In this document: positions 42,225-51,296 of the stretch, in pieces | Numbering within the stretch: position 1 is the first letter of the stretch | Layout of the letters: every line of letters begins with the position of its first letter | Origin: Bulleidia extructa W1219 | GTDB taxonomy: Bacteria; Bacillota_I; Bacilli_A; Erysipelotrichales; Erysipelotrichaceae | Reading direction: 5' to 3' | DNA: 64,000 nt | Assembly: GCF_000177375.1 (NCBI RefSeq) | Contig: NZ_ADFR01000016.1 | Coordinates: forward strand, 153,548-217,547 | Position numbers and translations under genes: made by a program | The notes under the pieces: generated by a model | The model's input: only the letters and a program-made list of their open reading frames with translations | What the model was told of the DNA's origin: nothing | Database searches by the model: none

Positions 42225-43973
42225 CTACTTTTTGATTTCAATACCAACCACATTCAATTGCTCAGTCTCTACTTTATTCGGACTTTGAGACATCAAATCC
42301 ATTGAAGAATTCGTTGTTGGAAAAGCGACAACATCACGAATATTATCCGTATGAGCCAAACACATAATCAATCTTTCTAAACCAATTCCCACTCCACCAT
42401 GAGGAGGAGCACCATATTGAAAGGCTTCTAAGAAAAAACCGAATTTCTCTTTAGCTTGTTCAAAGGTCAGACCGATAGACTCAAACACTTTTTCTTGCAC
42501 CTCTTGGCTATGAATACGAATAGAACCAGATAATAACTCATAACCGTTTAATACTAAGTCATAAGCACGAGCCAAAACACGCTGCGGATCACTCACCAGA
42601 TATGGTATATCTTTTTCACGAATGGCAGTAAATGGATGGTGCGTTGCGACCCACCGCTTTTCCTCTTCTGAATATTCAAACATCGGGAAATCGGTCACCC
42701 AAGCAAAATGATAGTTTTCTCCTTCCGGAATTAAGTTTAATTCCTTAGCCAAACGAACACGTAAAGCTCCTAGAGCACTTAAAGTACGATTTTTAATCCC
42801 AGAAATCAAAAGAACCAAACCATTATTTTGAACCTGTAATTTTTCATCTAAATGCTTTAATTCTTCCTCACTCATGACTTTGCGAATAGAACCAGTATAG
42901 CTACCATTTTCCTTTTTTAAATAAGCTAATGCTTGAACTCCAAAACCATGTTTCACAAAATCTTGAAGTTGATCCAATGCCTTACGAGAATATTGATTCG
43001 CCGCATTTTCAAAGTATAAAGCACCAATGGTTCCTGTATCCTTTAACCCTTCTTGAAAGCCTACAAATTCAGATTTTTCAAAAATTTTTTTCATGTTTTG
43101 AATTTCATTTCCAAAACGTAAATCCGGTTTATCTGAACCATAGCGATCCAAACTATCTAAGTATGGAATTCTCTCAAAAGGTGTCTTTAATTCGATCTCT
43201 TTCGTTTCTTTCCAAATGGCTTTCATCAACTTTTCAACCACTGTAAAAATATCTTCTTCATCCGCAAAGCTCATTTCAATATCAATTTGATTAAATTCCG
43301 GTTGACGATCAGCTCTTAAATCTTCATCCCGATAACAACGGGCAATTTGATAGTACTTATCCAATCCGGCAATCATACATAGTTGTTTATAAATTTGTGG
43401 AGATTGAGGTAAAGCCCAAAATTTTCCCGGATAAATACGAGATGGGACCAAATAGTCACGAGCTCCTTCTGGTGTGGATCTGGCTAAAGTCGGTGTATCT
43501 ATTTCTAAGAAACCTTGTTCTTCCAAAGATCTTCTAGCCGCCGATTTTACTTTTGCCCGTAACCATAAATTCTTTTGCAAAACAGGTCTTCTTAAATCCA
43601 AATAACGATATTGAAGCCGTGTTTCTTCTAAAGATTCGCTATCATCTTTGATTGGAAAAGGCGTTGTTTTAGAACGATTTAAAACCACCATCTTTGAAAC
43701 CAGAACTTCAATATCGCCTGTCTCTAATTTTGGATTAGGATCCTTCCGAAGAGCCACCTTTCCTTCCACTTGTAAAACATACTCACTACGAATCTCTTTT
43801 ACTTCCGGAATATCTTCTTCTTGAATCACCAATTGAACTAAACCAGAACGATCTCTTAAATCCACAAAGATCATGGATCCAAAGTTCCTTCTTGTATTGA
43901 CCCAACCGACCAGCTGAACTAACTGACCGATGTCTTCTTTTCTTAAACTGCCGTTTTCTCGATTTCTAAGCAT
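42225..43973 (-). CDS. aspS: Aspartate--tRNA ligase
   Basis: This 582-residue class II synthetase has an N-terminal OB anticodon-binding domain (GWVNTRRNFGSMIFVDLRDR), the motif 2 region YYQIARCYRDEDLRADRQPE, the bacterial GAD insertion and the motif 3 GIGLERLIMCLA. The length is that of the bacterial type. It overlaps hisS by 8 bases; both are controlled by the upstream T-box leader. Confidence 0.97.
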   Translation of the reverse strand: MLRNRENGSLRKEDIGQLVQLVGWVNTRRNFGSMIFVDLRDRSGLVQLVIQEEDIPEVKEIRSEYVLQVEGKVALRKDPNPKLETGDIEVLVSKMVVLNRSKTTPFPIKDDSESLEETRLQYRYLDLRRPVLQKNLWLRAKVKSAARRSLEEQGFLEIDTPTLARSTPEGARDYLVPSRIYPGKFWALPQSPQIYKQLCMIAGLDKYYQIARCYRDEDLRADRQPEFNQIDIEMSFADEEDIFTVVEKLMKAIWKETKEIELKTPFERIPYLDSLDRYGSDKPDLRFGNEIQNMKKIFEKSEFVGFQEGLKDTGTIGALYFENAANQYSRKALDQLQDFVKHGFGVQALAYLKKENGSYTGSIRKVMSEEELKHLDEKLQVQNNGLVLLISGIKNRTLSALGALRVRLAKELNLIPEGENYHFAWVTDFPMFEYSEEEKRWVATHHPFTAIREKDIPYLVSDPQRVLARAYDLVLNGYELLSGSIRIHSQEVQEKVFESIGLTFEQAKEKFGFFLEAFQYGAPPHGGVGIGLERLIMCLAHTDNIRDVVAFPTTNSSMDLMSQSPNKVETEQLNVVGIEIKK

Positions 43974-45237
43974 TGTCCTTATCCCAGCTTTCTAATTGTT
44001 TTATTAATTCTTGACGAACGATGGTCACTTGTGTCTTATCACTTGTCCGTTTGACATTGACCCGGCCATTTTTTACTTCATCTTCCCCGAGAATGATAAC
44101 ATACTTAGCTTCATGACGATCAGCCGACTTAAATTGTGACTTAAGAGATCTCGGTAATAAATTTGCCTCTACAATAAACCCATTCGTTCTTAATTCCTGT
44201 GCCATCTTTAAAACTTCTAAACTAACATCTCCTAACCCAATTACATAAGCATCACAAGTGATATCCTTGCCAAAATCGAATCCTTCATCACTAGCTAAAG
44301 AAATTAACCTTTCCATACCAATCGCAAACCCGATGCCCGACATATCAGGACCACCATAATACTCCACAAAGTGATCGTAGCGCCCTCCTGCAAAAATCGT
44401 TGCTTGAGCTCCACTATCTGGTCGAGTGGAAACCACTTCAAAGACAGTGTGTGTGTAATAATCCAAGCCACGAACCAAGTGATCATCTACTTCATAGGGA
44501 ATTCCTAAAGCATCCAAAGCTGCTAATACACGACTGAAATATTCTCTAGACGCTTCATTTAAAGAATCGACTAAACGAGGTGCTTTATGTAAGCAATCTT
44601 GATCATGGTCAATTTTACAATCTAAAATACGAAGCGGATTTTGTTCATAACGACGACGACAATCAGAACACAACTCCTCCAAATGTGGTTGGAAATGTTC
44701 TTTCAAGGCTTGACGATAATTTGCCCTTGACTCATCATCTCCTAATGTGTTGATTAAAACTTTAATGGATGAGATGCCCATTTGTTTCACAAGATCATAC
44801 CCCAAAGCAATCGTTTCCGCATCTAATTCAGGTGACTTAGCCCCAATATTTTCAATCCCAAATTGAGTGAATTGCCGTTGCCTTCCTTTTTGCGGTCTCT
44901 CATGACGAAACATAGCTCCTAAATAATACAAACGCACCGGTAATTCCATCGATCCATAAAGCTTATGTTGATCAAAGGAACGAATGACGCCCGCCGTCCC
45001 TTCCGGTCTTAAGGTATATGAATCTTTTCCCATATCGAAAGTGTACATTTCTTTATTCACCATATCAGAAGAATCATTTTCTCGTTTGAAAACCTTGGTT
45101 TCTTCAAAATAAGGAGTTCGAATTTCTTGATAGCGATATTTCTTGGTTATCTGCCGAATCACTTTTTCTACATAGTGCCATCGTTTCATCTCTTGTGGCA
45201 AAATATCATAAGTTCCTCTTGGTGTTTGATAGCTCAT
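43966..45237 (-). CDS. hisS: Histidine--tRNA ligase
   Basis: This 423-residue class II synthetase has the HisRS motifs RGTYDILPQEMKRW, RPEGTAGVIRSF, GAMFRHERPQKGRQRQFTQF and the histidine-specific GLDYYTHTVFEV, followed by the C-terminal anticodon domain. It is first in the hisS-aspS operon and starts after an Asp-type T-box leader. Confidence 0.97.
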   Translation of the reverse strand: MSYQTPRGTYDILPQEMKRWHYVEKVIRQITKKYRYQEIRTPYFEETKVFKRENDSSDMVNKEMYTFDMGKDSYTLRPEGTAGVIRSFDQHKLYGSMELPVRLYYLGAMFRHERPQKGRQRQFTQFGIENIGAKSPELDAETIALGYDLVKQMGISSIKVLINTLGDDESRANYRQALKEHFQPHLEELCSDCRRRYEQNPLRILDCKIDHDQDCLHKAPRLVDSLNEASREYFSRVLAALDALGIPYEVDDHLVRGLDYYTHTVFEVVSTRPDSGAQATIFAGGRYDHFVEYYGGPDMSGIGFAIGMERLISLASDEGFDFGKDITCDAYVIGLGDVSLEVLKMAQELRTNGFIVEANLLPRSLKSQFKSADRHEAKYVIILGEDEVKNGRVNVKRTSDKTQVTIVRQELIKQLESWDKDNA

Positions 45238-45258
45238 AACTTCATCCTTTCTTATTTC

Positions 45259-45474
45259 AAAAAAGCGTCCTTGTAAAAAGGACGCTTTCGCGCGGTACCA
45301 CCTTTATTCATGAATGATCATTCATGCCCTTGACCTTAACGCAGTATCACGTATTTTCCTACTCTTTTCAGAAAATCTTCTCCGGAGTGTCCTGAATAAG
45401 TTCACCGTCAATGCTTGCACCATCTCATTGTCGCTAAATCGGTTTCCTTATTTTTTCTCCTTCTTTGAATTATC
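45259..45474 (-). promoter_or_regulatory. T-box leader of hisS-aspS, Asp specifier
   Basis: Read leftward: stem I with GATGGTGCAAGC, the specifier region CAGGACACTCCGGAG where the triplet GAC (Asp) is followed by ACTCC, a stem III region with ATGAATGATCATTCAT, the T-box AAGGTGGTACCGCG (antiterminator, 45302-45291), and a terminator GCGTCCTT/AAGGACGC with T6 (45286-45259). Uncharged tRNA-Asp should favour antitermination. Reading the triplet as CAC (His) is possible but fits the ACTCC spacing less well. Confidence 0.9.
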
Positions 45475-45480
45475 TTTGTT

Positions 45481-45486
45481 ATTATA
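45481..45486 (-). promoter_or_regulatory. -10 box of the T-box leader
   Basis: TATAAT on the minus strand just upstream of stem I. A -35 box is not obvious. Confidence 0.5.
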
Positions 45487-45539
45487 CACTATTTTTAATG
45501 TGACACACCACTTCATGTTCATACCATCAATGGATCCAT

Positions 45540-47738
45540 TTAATGAATCGTTCTTTCCACTGATGTGATAGAGTCAATTTTACGAATATTAGCCATTAAA
45601 TTTTCTAGTTGTTCTAAATTTTTCACCCTCACTGACATCGCAAAGCTGGCCGTTAATGTCTCATGATTGGTGACCGCATTAATAGCTTCTAAAGTCAATC
45701 GACATTGAGAAACAATCGTCACAATATCTGTTAATAAGAAATTACGATCACTTGCAATCACCAACAAATCCGTTTGATAGGTTTGATCTTCCATATGTTC
45801 TTCCCAATAAACATCAATTAAATGAGCTCCTTTATGATTCGCATTAGGGCAAGAAGAACGATGCACCTTGACCCCATCCGTCTTGGTGATATGACCCACG
45901 ATAGCATCGCCATATACCGGTAAACAACAATGCGCCAAAGACATTTTAATGGAATCAATTCCAGGTACAACCAAGCCCGATTTTGAAACTTTTTTTACAG
46001 ACGATCTATTTAAAGAACGTGATAAATTCAAATCCTCCGCTACTCTAGACTTTTGATTCGTTAACCGCTCCGCTACCAAGCCGATGTTGATATTCCTAGT
46101 CGCAATACCATACATCAATTCTGTGTAATTTGAAGCCGGAAACGAATTACAGAGTTCAAATAGTTTATTTTTATCCATATATTCCTTCGGATCGAAACCT
46201 CGTTTTCTAAGTTCTTCACTCAACGCTCTTTCGCCATCTGGAACACGTTCTTCTTTTAATTGGGATTCTTTCTTTAAAAAATATGCCTTAATCTTATTCT
46301 TAGCCTGATTCGTCTTCACCACGTTCAACCAATCCTCTGAAGGACCCGTCCCTTTTTGTGTACGAATATGGACAACATCCCCTGTATGAAGAGGAGTATT
46401 CAAAGGAACCATAGCGTCATTGACAATCGCTCCTACCGTTGTATGACCAACATCTGTATGAATCCGATACGCAAAATCCAATGGCGTCGCTCCACTTGGT
46501 AAATCAATAACCCTTCCTTTTGGTGTCATAACATAAACATTCGCTTCAAAGATATCTTTTTGCAAGGTTTCCATATACTCACAAGGGCTTGCATTTTCCT
46601 CTGAATAAATCGCGAAGTCTCTGAACCAAGATAATTTCGCCTCAATTTCTTTATTTGCGGTATGTTTATCATACTTCGTTCCCTCTTTATAACGCCAATG
46701 GGCCGCAATCCCTCTTTCCGCAATCGCATCCATTTCTTCTGTTCGAATTTGCACTTCAAAAATCTTTCCTGAATCACCAATGATCGTCGTATGCAAGGAC
46801 TGATACATGTTAGGCTTTGGAACAGCGATATAATCTTTCAAACGCCCGGGAATCGGCTTATAAGTTGCGTGAATATAACCCAATATTTCATAACAATTCA
46901 ACTCTGTCTTTGTCACAATACGAATCGCCAATAAATCTAAAATTTCATCAAAACGCTTATTCTTTTTCTTCATCTTACGATAGATGGAATATAAGTGCTT
47001 TGAGCGACCAAAAATACGAAATTCCAAATGATTTTCTCTTAAAACAGTTGAAATATCTTGAATCATCACATTTACATTATGATCCCGTTCGGTTTTCTTA
47101 GCTTCCACTAAATGAGCAATACGGTAATATTCCTCCCGATTCAAATAATAAAAACTCAAATCTTCCAATTCATTTTTAATGGTCGAAATACCTAAACGAT
47201 GAGCAATAGGCGTATACACATCCAACGTTTCTGAGGCAATTCGTTTTTGGCTGGCTTCGGGCTGAAATTGAAGCGTACGCATATTATGAAGACGATCACA
47301 AAGTTTAATTAAAATAACGCGAATATCTCTTGCCATCGCAATAAAAATTTTACGATGATTGGCCGCCTGGTATTCCGGATCATCTTTACCTTTGTATTCC
47401 AAAGTACCAATTTTGGTCACAGACTCCACCAAAGAAGCGACTTCTTCCCCAAAATCTTTGGCTAAAGTTTCCTTCAAAATACCGCAATCCTCAATCACAT
47501 CATGTAAAAAACCGGCACTAATCGTCTGTGGATCCACTCGCAATGTTGCCAAAATATAAGCCACATTAGCCAAGTGAAAAAAATAAGGTTCGCCACTCTT
47601 ACGAAATTGGCCAGCATGCTTTTCCAACGCATAGTTCGCCGCTTTTTCAATTAAAGAAAGGGATTCTTCTTGATGAATATATGTTTGAGCTTCCTTTAAA
47701 ACATCCGATATGCCTGGATTATTCATGATTTGTTTCAT
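45540..47738 (-). CDS. rel: Bifunctional (p)ppGpp synthetase/hydrolase Rel
   Basis: This 732-residue RelA/SpoT homologue has an intact HD hydrolase site (LHDVIEDCG, CDRLHNMRTL), a synthetase domain (KDYIAVPKPNMYQSLHTTI), a TGS domain (VYVMTPKGRVIDLPSGATPL) and a C-terminal ACT domain. It both makes and degrades the stringent-response alarmone. The ATG at 47738 follows GGAGGGGAG; the 16-codon extension upstream lies in the hairpin region. It is downstream of apt and separated by a stem-loop without a T run. Confidence 0.96.
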   Translation of the reverse strand: MKQIMNNPGISDVLKEAQTYIHQEESLSLIEKAANYALEKHAGQFRKSGEPYFFHLANVAYILATLRVDPQTISAGFLHDVIEDCGILKETLAKDFGEEVASLVESVTKIGTLEYKGKDDPEYQAANHRKIFIAMARDIRVILIKLCDRLHNMRTLQFQPEASQKRIASETLDVYTPIAHRLGISTIKNELEDLSFYYLNREEYYRIAHLVEAKKTERDHNVNVMIQDISTVLRENHLEFRIFGRSKHLYSIYRKMKKKNKRFDEILDLLAIRIVTKTELNCYEILGYIHATYKPIPGRLKDYIAVPKPNMYQSLHTTIIGDSGKIFEVQIRTEEMDAIAERGIAAHWRYKEGTKYDKHTANKEIEAKLSWFRDFAIYSEENASPCEYMETLQKDIFEANVYVMTPKGRVIDLPSGATPLDFAYRIHTDVGHTTVGAIVNDAMVPLNTPLHTGDVVHIRTQKGTGPSEDWLNVVKTNQAKNKIKAYFLKKESQLKEERVPDGERALSEELRKRGFDPKEYMDKNKLFELCNSFPASNYTELMYGIATRNINIGLVAERLTNQKSRVAEDLNLSRSLNRSSVKKVSKSGLVVPGIDSIKMSLAHCCLPVYGDAIVGHITKTDGVKVHRSSCPNANHKGAHLIDVYWEEHMEDQTYQTDLLVIASDRNFLLTDIVTIVSQCRLTLEAINAVTNHETLTASFAMSVRVKNLEQLENLMANIRKIDSITSVERTIH

Positions 47739-47759
47739 CTTTTCTCCCCTCCTTCCAAT

Positions 47760-47783
47760 AAAGCAGCGAATCATCGCTGCTTT
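47760..47783 (-). other. Stem-loop between apt and rel
   Basis: AAAGCAGCGA and TCGCTGCTTT form a perfect 10-bp stem with a 4-base loop, directly after apt. The leftward tail is TATTGGAAGG rather than a T run, so it is more likely an mRNA end-protecting or processing structure than a terminator. Confidence 0.6.
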
Positions 47784-47786
47784 CAA

Positions 47787-48320
47787 TTATTGGTCACTTA
47801 ATTCCACCATACTAAAGACATTATAGTCTTCTAACATTTTTCTTCCTTCCATACCGTTCCCATATAATTCAACGATAAAAGCGCAACCGGCTACCACGCC
47901 CCCTAATTCTTCCACCATTTCACAAGTGGCTTTCGCTGTACCACCGGTGGCTAATAAGTCATCCACGATTAAAACACGTTGACCCGGTTTAATGGCATCC
48001 TTGTGCATAAACACTTCATTAGATCCATATTCCAAAGAATACTCCTTAGAGATCGTTTCTCGAGGCAATTTACCAGGTTTACGCACAGGCACAAAACCCA
48101 AGCCCATTTGAACCGCTAATGGACAACCAAAGATAAATCCCCGACTTTCCGGCCCTACAATTATATCTGCTTTTACTTTTCTAGCATAAACTTCTAATTG
48201 GTTGGTCACTTCTTTAAAAGCTTCTCCATTTTGAATTAATGGCGTCACATCTCTAAATAAAATTCCCTTACTTGGAAAATTTGGAATAGCAGCGATATAA
48301 TCAGCTAAATTTAATGCCAT
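47787..48320 (-). CDS. apt: Adenine phosphoribosyltransferase
   Basis: This 177-residue enzyme opens [20 protein letters not shown] and contains [17 protein letters not shown] and the PRPP-binding [14 protein letters not shown]. It salvages adenine to AMP in the cytoplasm. AAAAAAGGAGATTATT precedes the ATG. The recJ-apt-rel order is common in Firmicutes. Confidence 0.97.
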   Translation of the reverse strand: MALNLADYIAAIPNFPSKGILFRDVTPLIQNGEAFKEVTNQLEVYARKVKADIIVGPESRGFIFGCPLAVQMGLGFVPVRKPGKLPRETISKEYSLEYGSNEVFMHKDAIKPGQRVLIVDDLLATGGTAKATCEMVEELGGVVAGCAFIVELYGNGMEGRKMLEDYNVFSMVELSDQ

Positions 48321-48361
48321 AATAATCTCCTTTTTTAAAACGCAATTGTATTATATCATTC

Positions 48362-49936
48362 TCACCATAAATCTTCGATAATCATTTGGATTTTCTCTTG
48401 ATTTCGAAAAGAATTCATCGAAAGTGTCCCTATAAAGTTCGTTGCCTTTGAATCTGCTTGGATTCCTTTATTGGCATAAAGAACAGCTTCCACTTTTTCT
48501 CCATTCACTTCAAACTCATATTTTTGCATTGAAGGATAGTTTCTAAATACAATCTGACTTGGATGTTCAATCCAAACAAACGGATTTTTCCATTCACTTG
48601 GATACGGTTCCAGCTTCATAAGTGATTGAACCGCTTGAAAGCTAAAATCTTCAGTTTCTATCCATAAAGCTTCTTTGCCAACCTCTTGGTTAACTGCCAG
48701 TTGAATTTCTGCCACATAATTTTCAAATGCTGAAAAATTTTCTTCTAGAACACTCAAACCACAAGCTTGTTCATGACCACCAAAGGCTTCATAAAATTCA
48801 AAATCCTTTAACGCTTCAAATAAATTCACACCTGGGATGGATCGACCACTACCTTTGATCATATCTCCATCTGTTTTCGTCAACACCAAACAAGGACGGT
48901 TGATTTTATTGGTGATTCGACCGGCAATTAAACCACAAACCCCCTCTAATAAGTCCGGATCATATAAAACTTCAATGGCTTGATCTTGTACTTTTTCTTC
49001 CAACTCTTTAGCTTTAATTTGGGATACTTTTTTTCTTTCTTGATTAATATGATCAATTTGTTTGGCCATTTTTATTTGAGCTTCTTCATTTCTTGTTAAT
49101 AAATACAACACCAATTGATTCACATTGGCTAAATGGCTCATTCTGCCCAAACTATTCAACTTTGGAATGATCGAAAACTGGATGGTTTGTACATTGATTT
49201 GGTTCCCTTTAGGCACCAACTTTTGTAAAGCAGGCATATAGCCTTCTTGTAAATATTGAACCGCTTTTTGAATCAAGGGACGGGTTTGTGCAAACGGAGG
49301 CATCACATCTCCCAACGCCGCCACTCCAGCCAACACAACCATTTCTTTCGCTTCCCCAATCAAGTAATAAGAAATCTGTAAAGCAACCCCGGCTCCGGAA
49401 AAATAGCGATATTCCTTTTCCATCAAATCAGGATGAACCAAAATATCCACAGGCACTGGTTCTTCTATTTGATGATGATCACTGACAATCACTTCTATCC
49501 CCAACTCTTTCGCTTTCTCAATCGCCGCAAAAGCTTTCACCCCATTATCAACCGTGATAATCAATGAATACCCTTTTTCTTTCGCCAATTCAACGGTATG
49601 GACTTGTAACCCATAGCCTTCCTTAACCCGATCGGGAATATAGTAACCGTTTAAAATGCCATATTGATCTAAGCTATATTTCATAATAGCCGTCGAGCAA
49701 ACCCCATCACAATCATAATCGCCAGCGATCAATACCTTTTCTTTATTTTCCTTAGCTTTCTTTAAACGCTGAACTCCATTTAAAACACAAGCGGCCTTGG
49801 AATACATGATTTGCCTGGAAGACGATAAAACTTCATGAATCTTCTCCTTATCCTGACTAACCATGCTTAATAATTTTCCCACTAAATTGTCCACCGGATA
49901 TGGATTTTGTTCAATGATCCTTTTATGCCACATCAT
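48362..49936 (-). CDS. recJ: Single-stranded-DNA exonuclease RecJ, short form
   Basis: This 524-residue protein has the DHH phosphoesterase motifs GDYDCDG (72-78) and VSDHHQ (DHH at 153-155), a DHHA1 region with GSGRSIPGVNLFEAL and GGHEQACGLSV, and a C-terminal OB fold. RecJ degrades single-stranded DNA 5' to 3' in recombination and repair. It is much shorter than Bacillus RecJ (about 786 residues), lacking the long C-terminal extension, but close to the E. coli size. It overlaps murD by 14 bases. Confidence 0.93.
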   Translation of the reverse strand: MMWHKRIIEQNPYPVDNLVGKLLSMVSQDKEKIHEVLSSSRQIMYSKAACVLNGVQRLKKAKENKEKVLIAGDYDCDGVCSTAIMKYSLDQYGILNGYYIPDRVKEGYGLQVHTVELAKEKGYSLIITVDNGVKAFAAIEKAKELGIEVIVSDHHQIEEPVPVDILVHPDLMEKEYRYFSGAGVALQISYYLIGEAKEMVVLAGVAALGDVMPPFAQTRPLIQKAVQYLQEGYMPALQKLVPKGNQINVQTIQFSIIPKLNSLGRMSHLANVNQLVLYLLTRNEEAQIKMAKQIDHINQERKKVSQIKAKELEEKVQDQAIEVLYDPDLLEGVCGLIAGRITNKINRPCLVLTKTDGDMIKGSGRSIPGVNLFEALKDFEFYEAFGGHEQACGLSVLEENFSAFENYVAEIQLAVNQEVGKEALWIETEDFSFQAVQSLMKLEPYPSEWKNPFVWIEHPSQIVFRNYPSMQKYEFEVNGEKVEAVLYANKGIQADSKATNFIGTLSMNSFRNQEKIQMIIEDLW

Positions 49937-51215
49937 CTTTCACCATATTTTTAAATTGACAACCCCGATCTTCAAAATTCTTAAATGAATCATAGGAGGA
50001 GGCCGCTGGGGATAATAAGACCATTTTCCCTCTTTCTGTGATTCTTTTAGCTAAACAAACCGCTTCTTTCAATGTTTCAACAAAATAGAAATTCTTTTCT
50101 CTCTTTCCCAATTCCGACAAGATTCTTCTGCCGGTCGCATACATGAAAATATAATGATGGTTTGGATGTTTTTGGATATAATCTTCCAATTCCTGATATC
50201 CAATTCCTCGATCCATACCACCAATCAAAACCGTCTGAACTAAAGGAAGGCTTTCCATCGCTTGTATGCACGATTGACCAATGGTTGAAATAGAGTCATT
50301 CACATAATGAATTCCTTGGTATATTCCCACATACTCTAAACGATGTTCTAAAGGTTCAAACGTTTCCAAACCCTTTTGAATGCCTTTTTCACTGATTCCT
50401 AGTTTCATGGCAATAGCGACCGCTATCGCCATATTTTGTTCATTATGATAACCAATCAATTTTGTCTTGGGAATGATCAATTGTCCCAATGGATTAAAGA
50501 AATACCCATCTTTCACAAAGACTTCTTTTTCAAGATACCAGGCTGTTTCCGGTTTTGGTAAAAAAGAAGGTAGATTCATCGGCACAATCGCTAAATCATT
50601 GTCTTGTTGATAACTATAAATATGAGATTTCGCCAAGCCATACTTTTCAAAGCTACCATAATGATCCAAATGTTCCTCATATAAGTTTAATAAAACCGCT
50701 ATATATGGTGATACACGAGTATATTCCATTTGGTGACAAGACAATTCAAAGACGGCCAATGCGCCTTCCTCCATTGCCTCTATTTCCTCAAAACAAGGCT
50801 TCCCAATATTCCCCACTAAAACAACTTTTTTCTCTTGTTTCAATAAAGAATATACCAAAGAACTGGTAGTACTTTTCCCCTTGGTACCTGTAATACCAAT
50901 CACTTGATTCCGATACATTTTAATAAACAATTCACTTTGAGAACTGATGGTTTCTAATTCTTGTTCTGCTTTTAATACGATGCCCGGTGCTTTTAAGATA
51001 TAGTCAAAATCATGTAAACAAACTTCTTCAATCGTTTTTAAATCTGCTCCCGGATAACTTTTTTGGAAAGCTAAGGAATCTTTTCGATCGATCAAAATCA
51101 ATCTTTGTTCAGGAAATAGACGATGTAAAAAACGATAGGAAGATTCCCCCTCTTTTCCAAGACCCCATATCGCTATTTTTTTATCTTTCAACAAAGTTTT
51201 CCAATTATCCAACAT
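49923..51215 (-). CDS. murD: Mur ligase, MurD-type (UDP-MurNAc-L-Ala--glutamate ligase)
   Basis: This 430-residue protein has the Mur ligase domains: N-terminal GLGKEGESSYRFL, the ATP loop GITGTKGKSTT, NLYEEHLDHYGSFEKY, and a C-terminal domain with GGMDRGIGYQEL and SPAASSYDSFKNFEDRG. The C-terminal end is typical of MurD. Two features depart from classical MurD: TKGKST instead of TNGKTT, and NDSISTIG where MurD has NDSKATN. Similar changes occur in MurD2-type ligases that can add L-glutamate, so stereospecificity is uncertain. AAAGGAG precedes the ATG at 51215. Confidence 0.87.
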   Translation of the reverse strand: MLDNWKTLLKDKKIAIWGLGKEGESSYRFLHRLFPEQRLILIDRKDSLAFQKSYPGADLKTIEEVCLHDFDYILKAPGIVLKAEQELETISSQSELFIKMYRNQVIGITGTKGKSTTSSLVYSLLKQEKKVVLVGNIGKPCFEEIEAMEEGALAVFELSCHQMEYTRVSPYIAVLLNLYEEHLDHYGSFEKYGLAKSHIYSYQQDNDLAIVPMNLPSFLPKPETAWYLEKEVFVKDGYFFNPLGQLIIPKTKLIGYHNEQNMAIAVAIAMKLGISEKGIQKGLETFEPLEHRLEYVGIYQGIHYVNDSISTIGQSCIQAMESLPLVQTVLIGGMDRGIGYQELEDYIQKHPNHHYIFMYATGRRILSELGKREKNFYFVETLKEAVCLAKRITERGKMVLLSPAASSYDSFKNFEDRGCQFKNMVKDDVA

Positions 51216-51255
51216 AGTGATTCTCCTTTCATCTATTGCTGACATCCAATCAAAG

Positions 51256-51289
51256 AAGTCGTAAAATCAAATGATCTTACGACTTTTTT
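51256..51289. terminator. Hairpin between secDF and murD
   Basis: AAGTCGTAAAATC pairs with GATCTTACGACTT (one G-U type mismatch) around AAAT. The T run is best on the plus strand (51284-51289); leftward the tail is CTTCTTTGATT. It probably ends secDF transcription, though weakly by tail quality. Confidence 0.6.
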
Positions 51290-51296
51290 ATTATTT

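Noticed and set aside
45311..45330. Palindrome ATGAATGATCATTCAT
   Set aside because: It falls in the stem III region of the T-box leader and needs no separate explanation as a protein operator.
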